52,443 bases of DNA from an uncultured Porphyromonadaceae bacterium (GTDB taxonomy: Bacteria; Bacteroidota; Bacteroidia; Bacteroidales; Muribaculaceae): NCBI GenBank assembly GCA_947177405.1, contig CAMWUJ010000011.1, positions 1-52,443 of the forward strand. Reading direction: 5' to 3'. Numbering within the stretch: position 1 is the stretch's first letter; each line of letters starts with the position of its first letter. The notes beneath the pieces are model-generated. The model saw nothing but the letters and a program-made list of their open reading frames with translations, had not been told where the DNA came from and ran no database searches. This document shows, in pieces, positions 16,276 to 25,015 of this stretch. Made by a program: the position numbers and the translations under genes.

Positions 16276-16758
16276 ATGACTGATAAGATAAAACGATCGC
16301 TTGATTTCGTGGTCCGCTTCTACCGGCCCGATGCGTTCCGGCCCGACAGCTGGTTCATTGCTCCTCCACTCCCATTCTGGCGACGTCACGCTGTGGCTGT
16401 CGCAGTGATTGGCGTGGCATTGGCAGCAGCCGCCGCTATCACCACCTATGTGGCATTGCGCCCCGAAACTCCTGAAAAAATCGAAGTGGAGACATCCGCA
16501 CCCGAACCTGCGGAACCGGATCCTGTCCTAATCGAAGAAGCTCCCGTAATTGAGGAAGCTCCCGCTGTGAAGAAAATAGAATTTGACAATGCTTCTCTCT
16601 CTGAGGTGGTGAAAGCCATCGAGGAGACCTACGGAGTGAAAGTTGCCGGTTCCACCGGTAACCAGCCGCCTCTTACACTTAGCTACGAAGGGAATGCGGA
16701 AGACCTTGTGTCAACAATAAATGATCTCCTTGGCACTAACCTAAGAATAGAGAAATGA
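16276..16758 (+). CDS. Membrane protein with C-terminal DUF4974/STN domain (short FecR-like)
   Basis: This 160-residue protein has three parts. A 36-residue basic cytoplasmic start (KIKRSLDFVVRFYRPDAFRPDSWF) precedes a single membrane helix at about 39-61. A Pro/Glu-rich periplasmic linker leads to a C-terminal domain of about 60 residues (KKIEFDNASLSEVVKAIEETYGVKVAG, then DLVSTINDLLGTNLRIEK). The end domain matches DUF4974, the STN-like tail of FecR-type anti-sigma proteins. The central FecR domain itself is missing. The gene overlaps the TonB-dependent receptor gene by 4 nt, and an ECF sigma gene ends the operon. It is likely a minimal trans-envelope signal relay or anti-sigma factor. Confidence 0.75.
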   Translation: MTDKIKRSLDFVVRFYRPDAFRPDSWFIAPPLPFWRRHAVAVAVIGVALAAAAAITTYVALRPETPEKIEVETSAPEPAEPDPVLIEEAPVIEEAPAVKKIEFDNASLSEVVKAIEETYGVKVAGSTGNQPPLTLSYEGNAEDLVSTINDLLGTNLRIEK

Positions 16759-19370
16759 GGAGAAAAATTACTATTTCATTTATACTTGCCCTTTCAGCTG
16801 TAATCTCTGCCTCAGCGCAGAAAGTCAGCATTAAAGCTGTTAATGAACCTGCCGCACGAGTTTTCTCCCGTCTGATGAATAGCAGCGGAAAGAACTTCAT
16901 CTATCCCTCCGATTTGCTGCGGTCTGTAAATGTGTCAGTCTCTGCAAACAATGAGCCTTTGGAACGTGTGCTCGACAAGATGCTTGAGAAAACCGACATC
17001 GGATATAAAATCAAAGGCAATAACGTGGTTTTATTCAGAAAAGATCCTCCAAAGCCTTCACGACACACCTTAAGCGGATTCGTTCGCGAGGAAGGTTCGG
17101 AGGAAGCATTGTCCGGGGTCACCGTCACCGCTCTTCCGGCCGGAGTCCGGACTGCCACCAATACCCAAGGATTTTATTCCCTCTCTATCCCGGCCGGCAC
17201 TATATCACTCACCTTTTCCGCTGTCGGATTCGAGACAAAGGAAATAGAGGATATCGTGCTGAAGTCATCGCGCAAAATCGACATATCTCTTCCTGAGGAC
17301 AGCCGTATGCTTGAAGGTGTGACTGTGATAGGCAATCAGAATCGCGACCGGGCAATCGAGTCGGCCGAGATCGGATCAATGAATGTGAGCAGAGCCAATA
17401 TCAAGAACACTCCCGTGATATTCGGAGAGAGCGATGTGATAAAGACACTTCAGCTCGAACCGGGTGTCTCAGCCGGGGTGGAGGGAATGGCAGGAATGTA
17501 TGTGCATGGTGGAGGAAGCGATGAGAATATGTATATGCTCGATAATATTCCCCTGTATCAGGTGAATCATTTTGGTGGCCTTTTCTCTGCGTTCAACACC
17601 GAGGCTCTCCGCAACGTCGATTTTTATAAAAGCTCCTTCCCTGCAAAATATGACGGACGTCTATCTTCGTATATAGATGTAAATACAAAAGACGGAAGCA
17701 TGGATTCGCATCATGGAGGAGTTAAGATTGGCCTGACCTCAGCTGCTGTGAATGTGGACGGTCCGATATGGAAAGAACACACTTCCTATTCTTTTGCCGC
17801 GCGCCGATCATGGTATGATGTCCTCACCCTCCCGATCTGCGCTATCTTCAACAGCATGAGCCCGGATGAAAAAACAACTTTCGGATATGCCTTCACCGAT
17901 ATAAACGCAAAGATCACTCACCGCTTCTCCGACAGATCGCGTATCTATGCAATGTTTTATTATGGGGAGGATTATCTTAATGTGAAGCAGACCTACCTTA
18001 TGGCTTCAAAAGAGAAAGACATAGATAAGTCGAATCTTCGATGGGGAAATATCGTTGCCTCCGCAGGCTGGAACCACGCATTTACCTCGAATCTGTTCGG
18101 AGAAGTGACAGGAGCCTTTACAAGATATGCCTCCCGGTTGATGCATTCCGAAGAAACGGAATCTGAGGAAAATGGAACGAAGATACGAACGGATTACGAC
18201 AAGACTCTCTCGCGCAACTATATCCACGACTGGATTCTGAAATGTGACTTCGACTGGCATCCCCATGCCACGCATAAGATCACATTCGGTGCCGGTTACA
18301 CCCACCATTCCTTCCTGCCGTCGAGAACAAGACGTGAATTGACCAACGGAGAGATTTCCGCAACAATGGAAGACCATGTGCCTTCTTATCATGCCAATGA
18401 ATTCAATCTTTATGCCGGAGGCGACTGGAATCCGTTCCGACGACTCCGCCTCAATTATGGCCTTCATTATTCAATCTTCAGTATCGAGAGCAAAACCCAT
18501 CATAATCTCTCTCCGAGAGCTTCATTCCGCTTCCAACCGGCCGACAACTGGGCCATTAAGGGTGGGTATTCCCATACGGTACAATATGTGCATCAGCTTC
18601 TGCAAAGCTCTATCTCCCTTCCAACCGACCAATGGGTGCCTGTGGTAGGCAATCAAAAGCCCCAGACTGCCGACAAGATATCTCTCGGAGCCTACTGGAC
18701 TCTCAATAACAGATACACCTTCTCCATCGAGGGGTATTACAAATGGATGCACAATCTCCTCGAATATGCCGACGATTACTATCTCCTCCCTCCCGATCAA
18801 GATTGGGCAGATAAGCTCACCGCAGGCCGAGGCACGTCCAAAGGTGTGGATTTCAAGATAAGCAAGGATTATGGCAAAATCACAGGCCACATAGCCTACT
18901 CCCTCCTATGGGCCAACCGCATATATCCCGACAAAAATGGAGGGCGCCCCTTCCCCGCCCGCTTCGACAACAGGCATAAAATAAATGTGATGGTGAATTG
19001 GAAGATATCACCCAAATGGGAAATCGGAGCATCATGGACAGGTATGAGCGGAAACCGCATAACTCTCCCCACGCAGTTATGGCAGGATCCTATGATCGGC
19101 CCCTGGCATTATGACATGCCACTAAGGGTGGAAGAAAACAACTACCGGCTCCCTTTCTACCACCGGATGGATATCAATTTTCGACGCAATACCCGTCACG
19201 GTTATTGGGATTTCTCTCTCTATAATGCATATTGCAATCTTAACGCCATTGCAGTGGTGCGTGATTATTCCGATATTAGAAATGAAGAAACCGGAGATTA
19301 TCCTCCGGTATTCAAAAAATTACGTTTAATTCCTATCATCCCCTCAGTATCTTACACATGGCTCTTCTGA
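16755..19370 (+). CDS. TonB-dependent receptor with N-terminal STN signalling domain
   Basis: This 871-residue outer-membrane protein has a signal peptide ending ISASA and then, in order, four parts. The STN domain is at about 22-97 (KVSIKAVNEPAARVFSRLMNSSGKNFIY, then RVLDKMLEKTDIGYKIKGNNVVLFRK). A carboxypeptidase-regulatory-like beta sandwich is at about 103-190 (LSGFVREEGSEEALSGVTVTALPAG). The plug is at about 205-330 (DVIKTLQLEPGVSAGVEGMAGMYVHGGGSDENMYMLDNIPLYQ). The rest is a 22-strand barrel ending SVSYTWLF. STN domains couple substrate binding to an anti-sigma partner; both partner types are in this operon. It overlaps the next gene by 13 nt. The substrate cannot be told from sequence. 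Confidence 0.92.
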   Translation: MRRKITISFILALSAVISASAQKVSIKAVNEPAARVFSRLMNSSGKNFIYPSDLLRSVNVSVSANNEPLERVLDKMLEKTDIGYKIKGNNVVLFRKDPPKPSRHTLSGFVREEGSEEALSGVTVTALPAGVRTATNTQGFYSLSIPAGTISLTFSAVGFETKEIEDIVLKSSRKIDISLPEDSRMLEGVTVIGNQNRDRAIESAEIGSMNVSRANIKNTPVIFGESDVIKTLQLEPGVSAGVEGMAGMYVHGGGSDENMYMLDNIPLYQVNHFGGLFSAFNTEALRNVDFYKSSFPAKYDGRLSSYIDVNTKDGSMDSHHGGVKIGLTSAAVNVDGPIWKEHTSYSFAARRSWYDVLTLPICAIFNSMSPDEKTTFGYAFTDINAKITHRFSDRSRIYAMFYYGEDYLNVKQTYLMASKEKDIDKSNLRWGNIVASAGWNHAFTSNLFGEVTGAFTRYASRLMHSEETESEENGTKIRTDYDKTLSRNYIHDWILKCDFDWHPHATHKITFGAGYTHHSFLPSRTRRELTNGEISATMEDHVPSYHANEFNLYAGGDWNPFRRLRLNYGLHYSIFSIESKTHHNLSPRASFRFQPADNWAIKGGYSHTVQYVHQLLQSSISLPTDQWVPVVGNQKPQTADKISLGAYWTLNNRYTFSIEGYYKWMHNLLEYADDYYLLPPDQDWADKLTAGRGTSKGVDFKISKDYGKITGHIAYSLLWANRIYPDKNGGRPFPARFDNRHKINVMVNWKISPKWEIGASWTGMSGNRITLPTQLWQDPMIGPWHYDMPLRVEENNYRLPFYHRMDINFRRNTRHGYWDFSLYNAYCNLNAIAVVRDYSDIRNEETGDYPPVFKKLRLIPIIPSVSYTWLF

Positions 19371-20434
19371 AAAATCTTTTCTTATCACTGACCTCGATCT
19401 TTCTGATGACCGGTCTCTCTTCCTGCTATCAGGAATTCGAACCCGATATTCCTTCCGTCCCGGTTTTGTGCATGAATTCCGAGATTACGGCAGGCGAACC
19501 AATCATACTATTTCTCACACGCACATGGCGTTGGAGTGAAGAAAACCAATTTAGCATTGATGTTGACGTGACCGATGCCGAGGTAAAGCTTTTTGTGAAT
19601 GGTGATCTCCGCGAAACACTCGATCCGGGCACCATCATAAATGAATATTATCCAAGTAATCCTTATCCTGAAATCCGCAAATGCTTCAAGGGCGATTATA
19701 TCCCCCGTAGCGGTGATATGATTCGCATCGAGGCCTCCTCTCCTCAATATGGAGATGCCTGGGCTGAGGTGAGGGTCCCGGAGGAGGTGCCTATTGACAG
19801 GATTGAGATTCAGGATGCCTCGTGTGAGGCATGGGGAGATACAAGCACATTCCCTGTAGTGGAGGAGGAATGTAATTTCAATCTGCGATTCAGGATGCTG
19901 GTATATTTCACCGACCGCGACACTCCCGGGGATTATTATGACCTGGCCTTGAACGCTTCTCCATATTCCGATTATGATGGCGAAGCGGATGCCATCCTTT
20001 ATAATGCCTGGCCCGATTTTTCAGGAGAGTCTTTGTTTTCGGAGCATGTCTCTGTGCTGGAGTCAGCTGTGGCGGAAACAAGCGGTTACACTATCTTTTC
20101 CGACCGCAGTATTAACGGAAAAACTTATCCCTTGAGGATAAAATTTACCGACTCTATGTTTATATATAAAAATCCTCTTGATCTCGACGGCCCCAAGGAA
20201 TATGGATTGGTGGTGAGTCTTAGACATGTGGATGAGGCATATTATAAACATGTGATATCCCTATGGGAAACAAATGACGCTATTGTCGGATCCCTGAGCG
20301 GAGTGGGACTTGCCAATGCAGTGTATCCCTATAGCAACGTATCCACCGGAGCAGGGGTGGTGGCAGCTTATACCTCCTCCAAAATGACTCTCCCGATGGC
20401 GGATGTGGTGATGGCCGCACAAAAGAAAAATTGA
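19358..20434 (+). CDS. DUF4249 outer-membrane lipoprotein
   Basis: This 358-residue protein has a lipoprotein signal with lipobox GLSSC (Cys23) followed by the acidic stretch YQEFEPD, consistent with surface export. Its body fits DUF4249: VPVLCMNSEITAGEPIILFLTRTW near the start, then a beta-sandwich region with DAEVKLFVNGD, YPEIRKCFKGDYIPRSGDMIRIEAS and WAEVRVPEEVPI, and a late conserved part KEYGLVVSLRHVDEAYYKHVISLW. DUF4249 proteins are the usual neighbours of TonB receptors carrying a carboxypeptidase-like domain, and probably act as the substrate-binding lid, like SusD in other systems. It overlaps the receptor gene by 13 nt and sits 7 nt ahead of the sigma gene. Confidence 0.87.
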   Translation: MALLKNLFLSLTSIFLMTGLSSCYQEFEPDIPSVPVLCMNSEITAGEPIILFLTRTWRWSEENQFSIDVDVTDAEVKLFVNGDLRETLDPGTIINEYYPSNPYPEIRKCFKGDYIPRSGDMIRIEASSPQYGDAWAEVRVPEEVPIDRIEIQDASCEAWGDTSTFPVVEEECNFNLRFRMLVYFTDRDTPGDYYDLALNASPYSDYDGEADAILYNAWPDFSGESLFSEHVSVLESAVAETSGYTIFSDRSINGKTYPLRIKFTDSMFIYKNPLDLDGPKEYGLVVSLRHVDEAYYKHVISLWETNDAIVGSLSGVGLANAVYPYSNVSTGAGVVAAYTSSKMTLPMADVVMAAQKKN

Positions 20435-20441
20435 AACAGCA

Positions 20442-20945
20442 ATGAATATGAGCTCTAAGGAATTCGAACGCAATTATAGAAAGATGTATATGCCTCTATG
20501 TATGTTTGCCTTGCGTATCGTGGAGGATACCGATGTGGCTGACGATGTGGTACAAGTGTGTTTCATGAAAGTGTGGGATCTTATCCGCAAAGGACACGAG
20601 ATCGCTTCCCTTAATCAATATATGTATCGCACTGTGCGTAATTATGCATTATCCCGACTCCGTACGGACTCGGTATTCTCCCCTCTTGAGGAGAATACCG
20701 ATATGGTGTCGGAGGAGGAGATCGATACTGCCGAACGTGATGGGCGCCTATGGAAAGCCATCGACGAGATGCCTCCGAGACGACGGGAGATCTTTCTTAT
20801 GAGCAAACGCGACGGTATGACCTATGCTGCCATCGCCGAAGAACTCGGCCTTTCGGTCAAGACTGTGGAAAATCAGATTTCAAAGGCACTCGCCTCTCTT
20901 CGAAACGATGCAAGACATATATCTTTTCTCATTTCTTTCCTCTAA
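20442..20945 (+). CDS. ECF-type RNA polymerase sigma factor
   Basis: This 167-residue protein has region 2 at about 8-75 (RNYRKMYMPLCMFALRIVEDTDVADDVVQVCFMKVWDL, with the DVVQ motif) and region 4 at about 105-160 (MPPRRREIFLMSKRDGMTYAAIAEELGLSVKTVENQISKALASLR). There are no regions 1 or 3, as in extracytoplasmic-function factors. It is the last gene of the operon, 7 nt after the DUF4249 gene, whereas such factors usually come first. It presumably directs transcription of this operon when the receptor signals through the membrane STN protein. A terminator follows. Confidence 0.93.
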   Translation: MNMSSKEFERNYRKMYMPLCMFALRIVEDTDVADDVVQVCFMKVWDLIRKGHEIASLNQYMYRTVRNYALSRLRTDSVFSPLEENTDMVSEEEIDTAERDGRLWKAIDEMPPRRREIFLMSKRDGMTYAAIAEELGLSVKTVENQISKALASLRNDARHISFLISFL

Positions 20946-20989
20946 TTTAAAGCGACAGACACTCATTCTTTCATAATTTGGATTCCGAT

Positions 20990-21026
20990 ATGGCTCTGCT
21001 GTGAAAACCGCAGAGCCATATTATTT
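20990..21026 (+). terminator. Terminator of the TonB/ECF operon
   Basis: A perfect 10-bp stem ATGGCTCTGC/GCAGAGCCAT (20990-20999, 21010-21019) has a 10-nt loop and is followed by ATTATTTGTT. Confidence 0.78.
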
Positions 21027-21063
21027 GTTAAAATATCATTATCATTATTAAAGAATTGATGCT

Positions 21064-22341
21064 ATGAAAAAGACATTACTCACATTATCTGCTGCTTTGA
21101 CAGTGGGCGCGACAGGATTTACAGCCTCCGCACAACGCGACAACCGTCTGGAAGATGACAACGTGGTCACTCCTATTGTGAATCAGGCAAATCCAAAGGA
21201 TGTAAAGGATGCTTTGGTGAAAAATGCCCCTACCCTTCCTAACGACAACGGTCTCCCACGGTTTGCAATCGTTGGTAAAGACAGGGCTTTCTATCTCGGT
21301 ATCGGTGCCCAGTTCTTGGGAGAGGCGATGTTTGACTTCGGCGACAATATGCCTTCTGCCCTCAATTTCACCCCTTCATCCATGACTCCCAAAACTCCCG
21401 GCAACGGAGGCGCCACTCGGTTCGCATGGCAGTCATCTTCATTCTATCTCAACTTTGTGGCGCTCCCTAACACCGATAATCACATAGGTATCTTCTTCAA
21501 GGCGAAGTTCACCGGCGCTAACAATGGAGTGAAGGTGTCGCATTTCTATGGTAAATATCGCGGCCTGACTATCGGTTACACACATTCTGCTTTCACCGAT
21601 GGAAACGCGATGCCTATGACTATTGACAATGAAGGTCCTAACGGTTCTGTTTCCAAATCCCTATTCACAGCATATTGGGCTCAGGATTTCACAAAGAATT
21701 TTTCAGGAGCTATAGGTATTGATGCGCCTGATATCGACATTACCACGGGTGCCACCACATCCACCGTATCACAGAGAATACCTTCCATTCCCCTTTATCT
21801 CCAGTATGCCTGGAATGGTGGTGATTCCCATGTGCGTCTTTCAGGTATCTATCGTCCGATGCAATACCGCAATATCACCGATGTAAAGAATTCCACCTTA
21901 TCAGGTGGTGGCGTCCAATTGTCAGGAACAACTCATATTGTCGGAGGTCTGTCCGCTCAATTTGATGCCACTTATGGTGCGGGAATAGGATCGTATCTCC
22001 AGGACGATGAAGGCTTGGGCCTGGATGCCGTGGCAACAAATGTTCCGGGAGAGATGAAGGCCGTGAAGAATCTCGGTCTCACCGCAGGTCTCAACTATTC
22101 ATTCACTCCCAAGTTGTCGGGAAATATAAGCTACAGTCACCTCACCAACTGGCTACCCGATCAGGCCTCTGTCTCAAGAGACACATACCGGTATGGTGAT
22201 TATGTGGCAGCCAACCTGCTCTATTCTTTCAATAAGTTTATATCTGCCGGCATAGAATATGATTACGGTCATGCCAAGAACTTCGCAGGTGAAGGACTTC
22301 ATGCCAACCGTATTCAGGCACAGCTCGCTGTAACGTTCTAA
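21064..22341 (+). CDS. Outer-membrane porin, DcaP-like
   Basis: This 425-residue protein has a signal peptide ending ASA|QRDN. An N-terminal soluble stretch (to about 75) precedes a beta barrel of alternating aromatic-flanked strands: RAFYLGIGAQFLGEAMFDFGD, AWQSSSFYLNFVALPNTDNHIGIFFKAKFTG, GKYRGLTIGYTHSAFTDGNA. It ends in the classic IQAQLAVTF, with phenylalanine as the final residue as required by the BAM complex. The shape fits the DcaP/trimeric porin group that takes up small acids or oligosaccharides. A hairpin terminator precedes it and a strong bidirectional one follows, so it is monocistronic. Confidence 0.85.
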   Translation: MKKTLLTLSAALTVGATGFTASAQRDNRLEDDNVVTPIVNQANPKDVKDALVKNAPTLPNDNGLPRFAIVGKDRAFYLGIGAQFLGEAMFDFGDNMPSALNFTPSSMTPKTPGNGGATRFAWQSSSFYLNFVALPNTDNHIGIFFKAKFTGANNGVKVSHFYGKYRGLTIGYTHSAFTDGNAMPMTIDNEGPNGSVSKSLFTAYWAQDFTKNFSGAIGIDAPDIDITTGATTSTVSQRIPSIPLYLQYAWNGGDSHVRLSGIYRPMQYRNITDVKNSTLSGGGVQLSGTTHIVGGLSAQFDATYGAGIGSYLQDDEGLGLDAVATNVPGEMKAVKNLGLTAGLNYSFTPKLSGNISYSHLTNWLPDQASVSRDTYRYGDYVAANLLYSFNKFISAGIEYDYGHAKNFAGEGLHANRIQAQLAVTF

Positions 22342-22356
22342 ACTCCGACAAATCAC

Positions 22357-22408
22357 ATATCATAAGAATGGGGGACACAACTTTATGTGTCCCCCATTCT
22401 TATGATAT
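22357..22408. terminator. Bidirectional 23-bp perfect hairpin terminator
   Basis: The arms 22357-22379 and 22386-22408 are perfectly complementary over 23 bp around a 6-nt loop. The stem holds a GGGGGACACA core, while the distal parts are A/T-rich. It lies between convergent porin and SGNH-hydrolase genes and serves both. Confidence 0.88.
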
Positions 22409-22420
22409 AACCTGAATTTC

Positions 22421-23101
22421 TTACAAACTCTCCTTCATCCTTTTGTAAAGATAATAATTTCCTTTAACGAGCGGTGTGCCTGAAGGCTTCTGCATTGAAG
22501 GGAAGTTGAGGTCGGTGGTCTCAAGCCATTTAGCAATCGCATCCCCCCACACCACTATTCCCTCCCGGGTAGGATGCGGATTGGTTTTGCTCTGACGTGC
22601 AAGGGTGAGTGGAAAACTATTGAAATATCTCCCCTTGCCTATTTCTTCTTCCAGCCACGGATTGAGCTTTGTATAGGTAGGCTTCGAGGGCCATGTGGGA
22701 GGGCCGATCCATACCAATTCACGGTCACCAACCGACTCCTTGATTTTGTCAATAAATGGTTTAAGCCTCGATGGGTTGGATTCTCCCAAATTATTCATAC
22801 CCAGACAGACAAAAACCACATCAGGATCCTGAGTCTCAATAATCTTCTTCAAATTCGAATTATTTGCATACTTCTGGATTGTGGCACCATCCCATACTAT
22901 TGTGCCTACTTCAAATCCATTCTTCTGGCCATACGCATTAAGTCGTTGACCAAGCCATCCGGCCATTGAATCGCCTATAAGCAGCCCTTTTTTTATTTCC
23001 CTATCGCTTTTCGACTGAGCCACACCAGTGCCCGACATCATCCCGAATGAAACTGCCAGAATCAGGAAGAAAAGACGTAAGGGTGAAAATGTTTTAAACA
23101 T
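22421..23101 (-). CDS. Exported SGNH/GDSL-type hydrolase
   Basis: This 226-residue protein has a signal peptide (LFFLILAVSFGMMSGTGVAQ) and SGNH-fold blocks. KGLLIGDSMAGWLGQRL holds the nucleophile Ser45, VFVCLGMNNLGESNP the block-III Asn, and NPHPTREGIVVWGDAIAKW the block-V His. The position three residues before that His, Asp in the usual DxxH motif, is Thr here, so catalysis would rest on a Ser-His dyad or be weak. The block order and spacing fit DUF459-like periplasmic SGNH proteins that act on acyl or acetyl groups of envelope glycans. It is monocistronic. Confidence 0.8.
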   Translation of the reverse strand: MFKTFSPLRLFFLILAVSFGMMSGTGVAQSKSDREIKKGLLIGDSMAGWLGQRLNAYGQKNGFEVGTIVWDGATIQKYANNSNLKKIIETQDPDVVFVCLGMNNLGESNPSRLKPFIDKIKESVGDRELVWIGPPTWPSKPTYTKLNPWLEEEIGKGRYFNSFPLTLARQSKTNPHPTREGIVVWGDAIAKWLETTDLNFPSMQKPSGTPLVKGNYYLYKRMKESL

Positions 23102-23178
23102 AAATATCTATAATTATTGGTTTTTATTTACCTATAATAAGAACCGGACTGACCATATTTGTTTTAGCCGGATTTCTC

Positions 23179-23373
23179 AGAAGTTGTTTAAACTTATTTT
23201 TTATTAACAATTGCGAGAGATTTTTGAGCTGATTTTGACTCTCGAAGAGGCAGCAACCTCTCGGTTGGTGCCGATGAGAGAGGCGAAAGCAGCCAAAAAG
23301 ATCCGCAAGGGTTAATAAAAGAAGGTAAAAATAATTTCATATTAACATTCGTAAATAAGTTTAAACAACTTCT
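23179..23373. mobile_element. MITE-like element with 21-bp terminal inverted repeats
   Basis: The left end, AGAAGTTGTTTAAACTTATTT (23179-23199) in its first 20 bases, and its exact reverse complement at 23353-23373 enclose 153 nt of non-coding DNA. Each end contains the self-palindrome GTTTAAAC. I see no target-site duplication. Size, perfect terminal repeats and absence of a transposase fit a miniature inverted-repeat element. It fills most of the 460-nt gap between the SGNH and WG-protein genes; the rest of the gap holds only the WG-gene promoter. Confidence 0.6.
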
Positions 23374-23448
23374 ATATCTATTTGAAAAGGTAACTCCATA
23401 GGATTCGTGGAAAAACCGTGGGGTTTGGACCAATAAGACTTGAAATAA

Positions 23449-23479
23449 TTGTATATTCAGAAAATAGCTTCTAAATTTG
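23449..23479 (+). promoter_or_regulatory. Promoter of the WG-repeat gene
   Basis: TTG (23449-23451), a 20-bp spacer and TAAATTTG (23472-23479) fit the Bacteroidota consensus, 82 nt before the ATG and outside the MITE-like element. Confidence 0.6.
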
Positions 23480-23561
23480 TAGCCGAAATCCATATAGAGG
23501 AGTTTTTAGTCCCCGTCTGAATATTGAAAGATTAATATTAACCCCAAACCTTTAAAAGAAT

Positions 23562-24764
23562 ATGAAAACTAAAAAGTTTTTTCACCATTTCATTTGTATA
23601 TTAATAATAAGCTTGTTCCACGCTTCAGCTCAGAGCGCATCATCTCCTGCCCAAAATGCAAAGATTCCTGAATTCGTGAATTTCGCCAAGCCGGGATTTC
23701 TTGCTGTGAATTATATAGGAGAAAATGAGAAAAATGGAATCTGGGGGATAGATATATGGGGTGTGATGGATTATAATGGGAATCTTATATATGATGGAGA
23801 GTCACAGTGGATAAGTCCGATTTATGACTCTGCGGGTAACATCTCTTTTTCCAATTCCGATGGCTTTTCCATCTATGGAGAGAAAGGGAAAGGATATGGC
23901 GTGGTGAATAGGGATAATATGGTAGTGGTTAAGCCCGGCTTCACGGGGATGAAGATTTTTGAAAAATATTGCATCGCGGAGGATTCCGAAGGCGAGTTGT
24001 CAATTATCCATCTGCCATCTCTCTCAGTTGTGGAAAAATTCAAGCCCGACTTTAATATTTATGAGGTAAAGGGGTTTTCAGAAGGGAAGATTCTTGTGCT
24101 TAAGGATGATATCGGTTATTCTTTTTATGATATGAAAGGAGGGCTCGCAATTCCTTTCGAACTATTGAGTGGATATGAAGAAGCAGGAACATTCCATGAG
24201 GGAAGGGCTGTGGTGATGAAAGAATCGGGCGATGACATCCTGTGTGGCTATATCGACGAGACAGGAAAGGAGATAATCCCGGCACGTTATGTTTATGAAG
24301 AATCCTGGGGAGAGGAGTGCATGGGTTTCTCAAACGGCCGTGTCATAGTTTCAGATACCGACTTTAAGGCAGGAGTTATCGACCGCGATGGGAAGGTGAT
24401 AGTGCCATTTATATATTCCTATATCCGTCCTTATGAAAATGGGAAAGCTGAGGCAACCATTGAAGATGACGATAATCCATCGGCAAGGATTGTGAAATGG
24501 TTTGATCTCGATGGAAAAGAAACGACTCCCCCGGCTCCTAATGACGACGATGATGTTTTGGAAATCACCAGGGATGATGAAAGCGGATTGGAGGGATATG
24601 CCGATAAAAATGGGAAAATAGTAATACGGCCTTCCTTTGACATCGCATTCCCTTTCAACCACGGCCATGCGCTTGTGCAGAAAGACGGAAAAGTGAGCCT
24701 CATCGACAAATCCGGGAAAGTAATTCTCAGGAATATAGCCAAGGACGTGTATATTGTGGGTTGA
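23562..24764 (+). CDS. Secreted WG-repeat protein
   Basis: This 400-residue protein has a signal peptide (FICILIISLFHASAQS). The mature part holds repeated WG/KWG-type units with the rhythm 'G-x-hydrophobic-D-x-x-G-K-x-hydrophobic-hydrophobic-P': YGVVNRDNMVVVKPGF, CGYIDETGKEIIPARYVY, AGVIDRDGKVIVPFIYSYI, EGYADKNGKIVIRPSFD and VSLIDKSGKVILR. WG-repeat proteins are common, poorly understood beta-rich envelope proteins. The middle (about 130-200) is degenerate. An acidic loop PNDDDDVLEITRDDES separates the last units. It has its own promoter. The function is unknown. Confidence 0.87.
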   Translation: MKTKKFFHHFICILIISLFHASAQSASSPAQNAKIPEFVNFAKPGFLAVNYIGENEKNGIWGIDIWGVMDYNGNLIYDGESQWISPIYDSAGNISFSNSDGFSIYGEKGKGYGVVNRDNMVVVKPGFTGMKIFEKYCIAEDSEGELSIIHLPSLSVVEKFKPDFNIYEVKGFSEGKILVLKDDIGYSFYDMKGGLAIPFELLSGYEEAGTFHEGRAVVMKESGDDILCGYIDETGKEIIPARYVYEESWGEECMGFSNGRVIVSDTDFKAGVIDRDGKVIVPFIYSYIRPYENGKAEATIEDDDNPSARIVKWFDLDGKETTPPAPNDDDDVLEITRDDESGLEGYADKNGKIVIRPSFDIAFPFNHGHALVQKDGKVSLIDKSGKVILRNIAKDVYIVG

Positions 24765-24841
24765 GATATTTGCTCTTTTCTGAGTAATTTATCTCGTGAT
24801 AAGTTTCATTAAATGTTTTTAGGGCGTTGGAGTGAGAAAAT

Positions 24842-24872
24842 TTTGTAAATTGCGAAATAATTGTTACATTTG
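24842..24872 (+). promoter_or_regulatory. Promoter of the rluB-like/asnS/secA run
   Basis: TTTG (24842-24845), a 19-bp spacer and TACATTTG (24865-24872) match the consensus closely. Transcription from about 24880 gives a leader of roughly 135 nt before the ATG at 25016, long for this genome region and possibly regulatory. Confidence 0.75.
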
Positions 24873-25015
24873 CCGACAAATAGCGTTTACCAGATTTGTG
24901 TAATAATTTTTTTTACGAAAAACTGCATAATAGCTAAAATCAATTAACTGAAACATAGAAAATCAAAAAACAGCACAAAGGCAGCGATGCTCGGTGCGAA
25001 ATCAGATCTAAGAAG

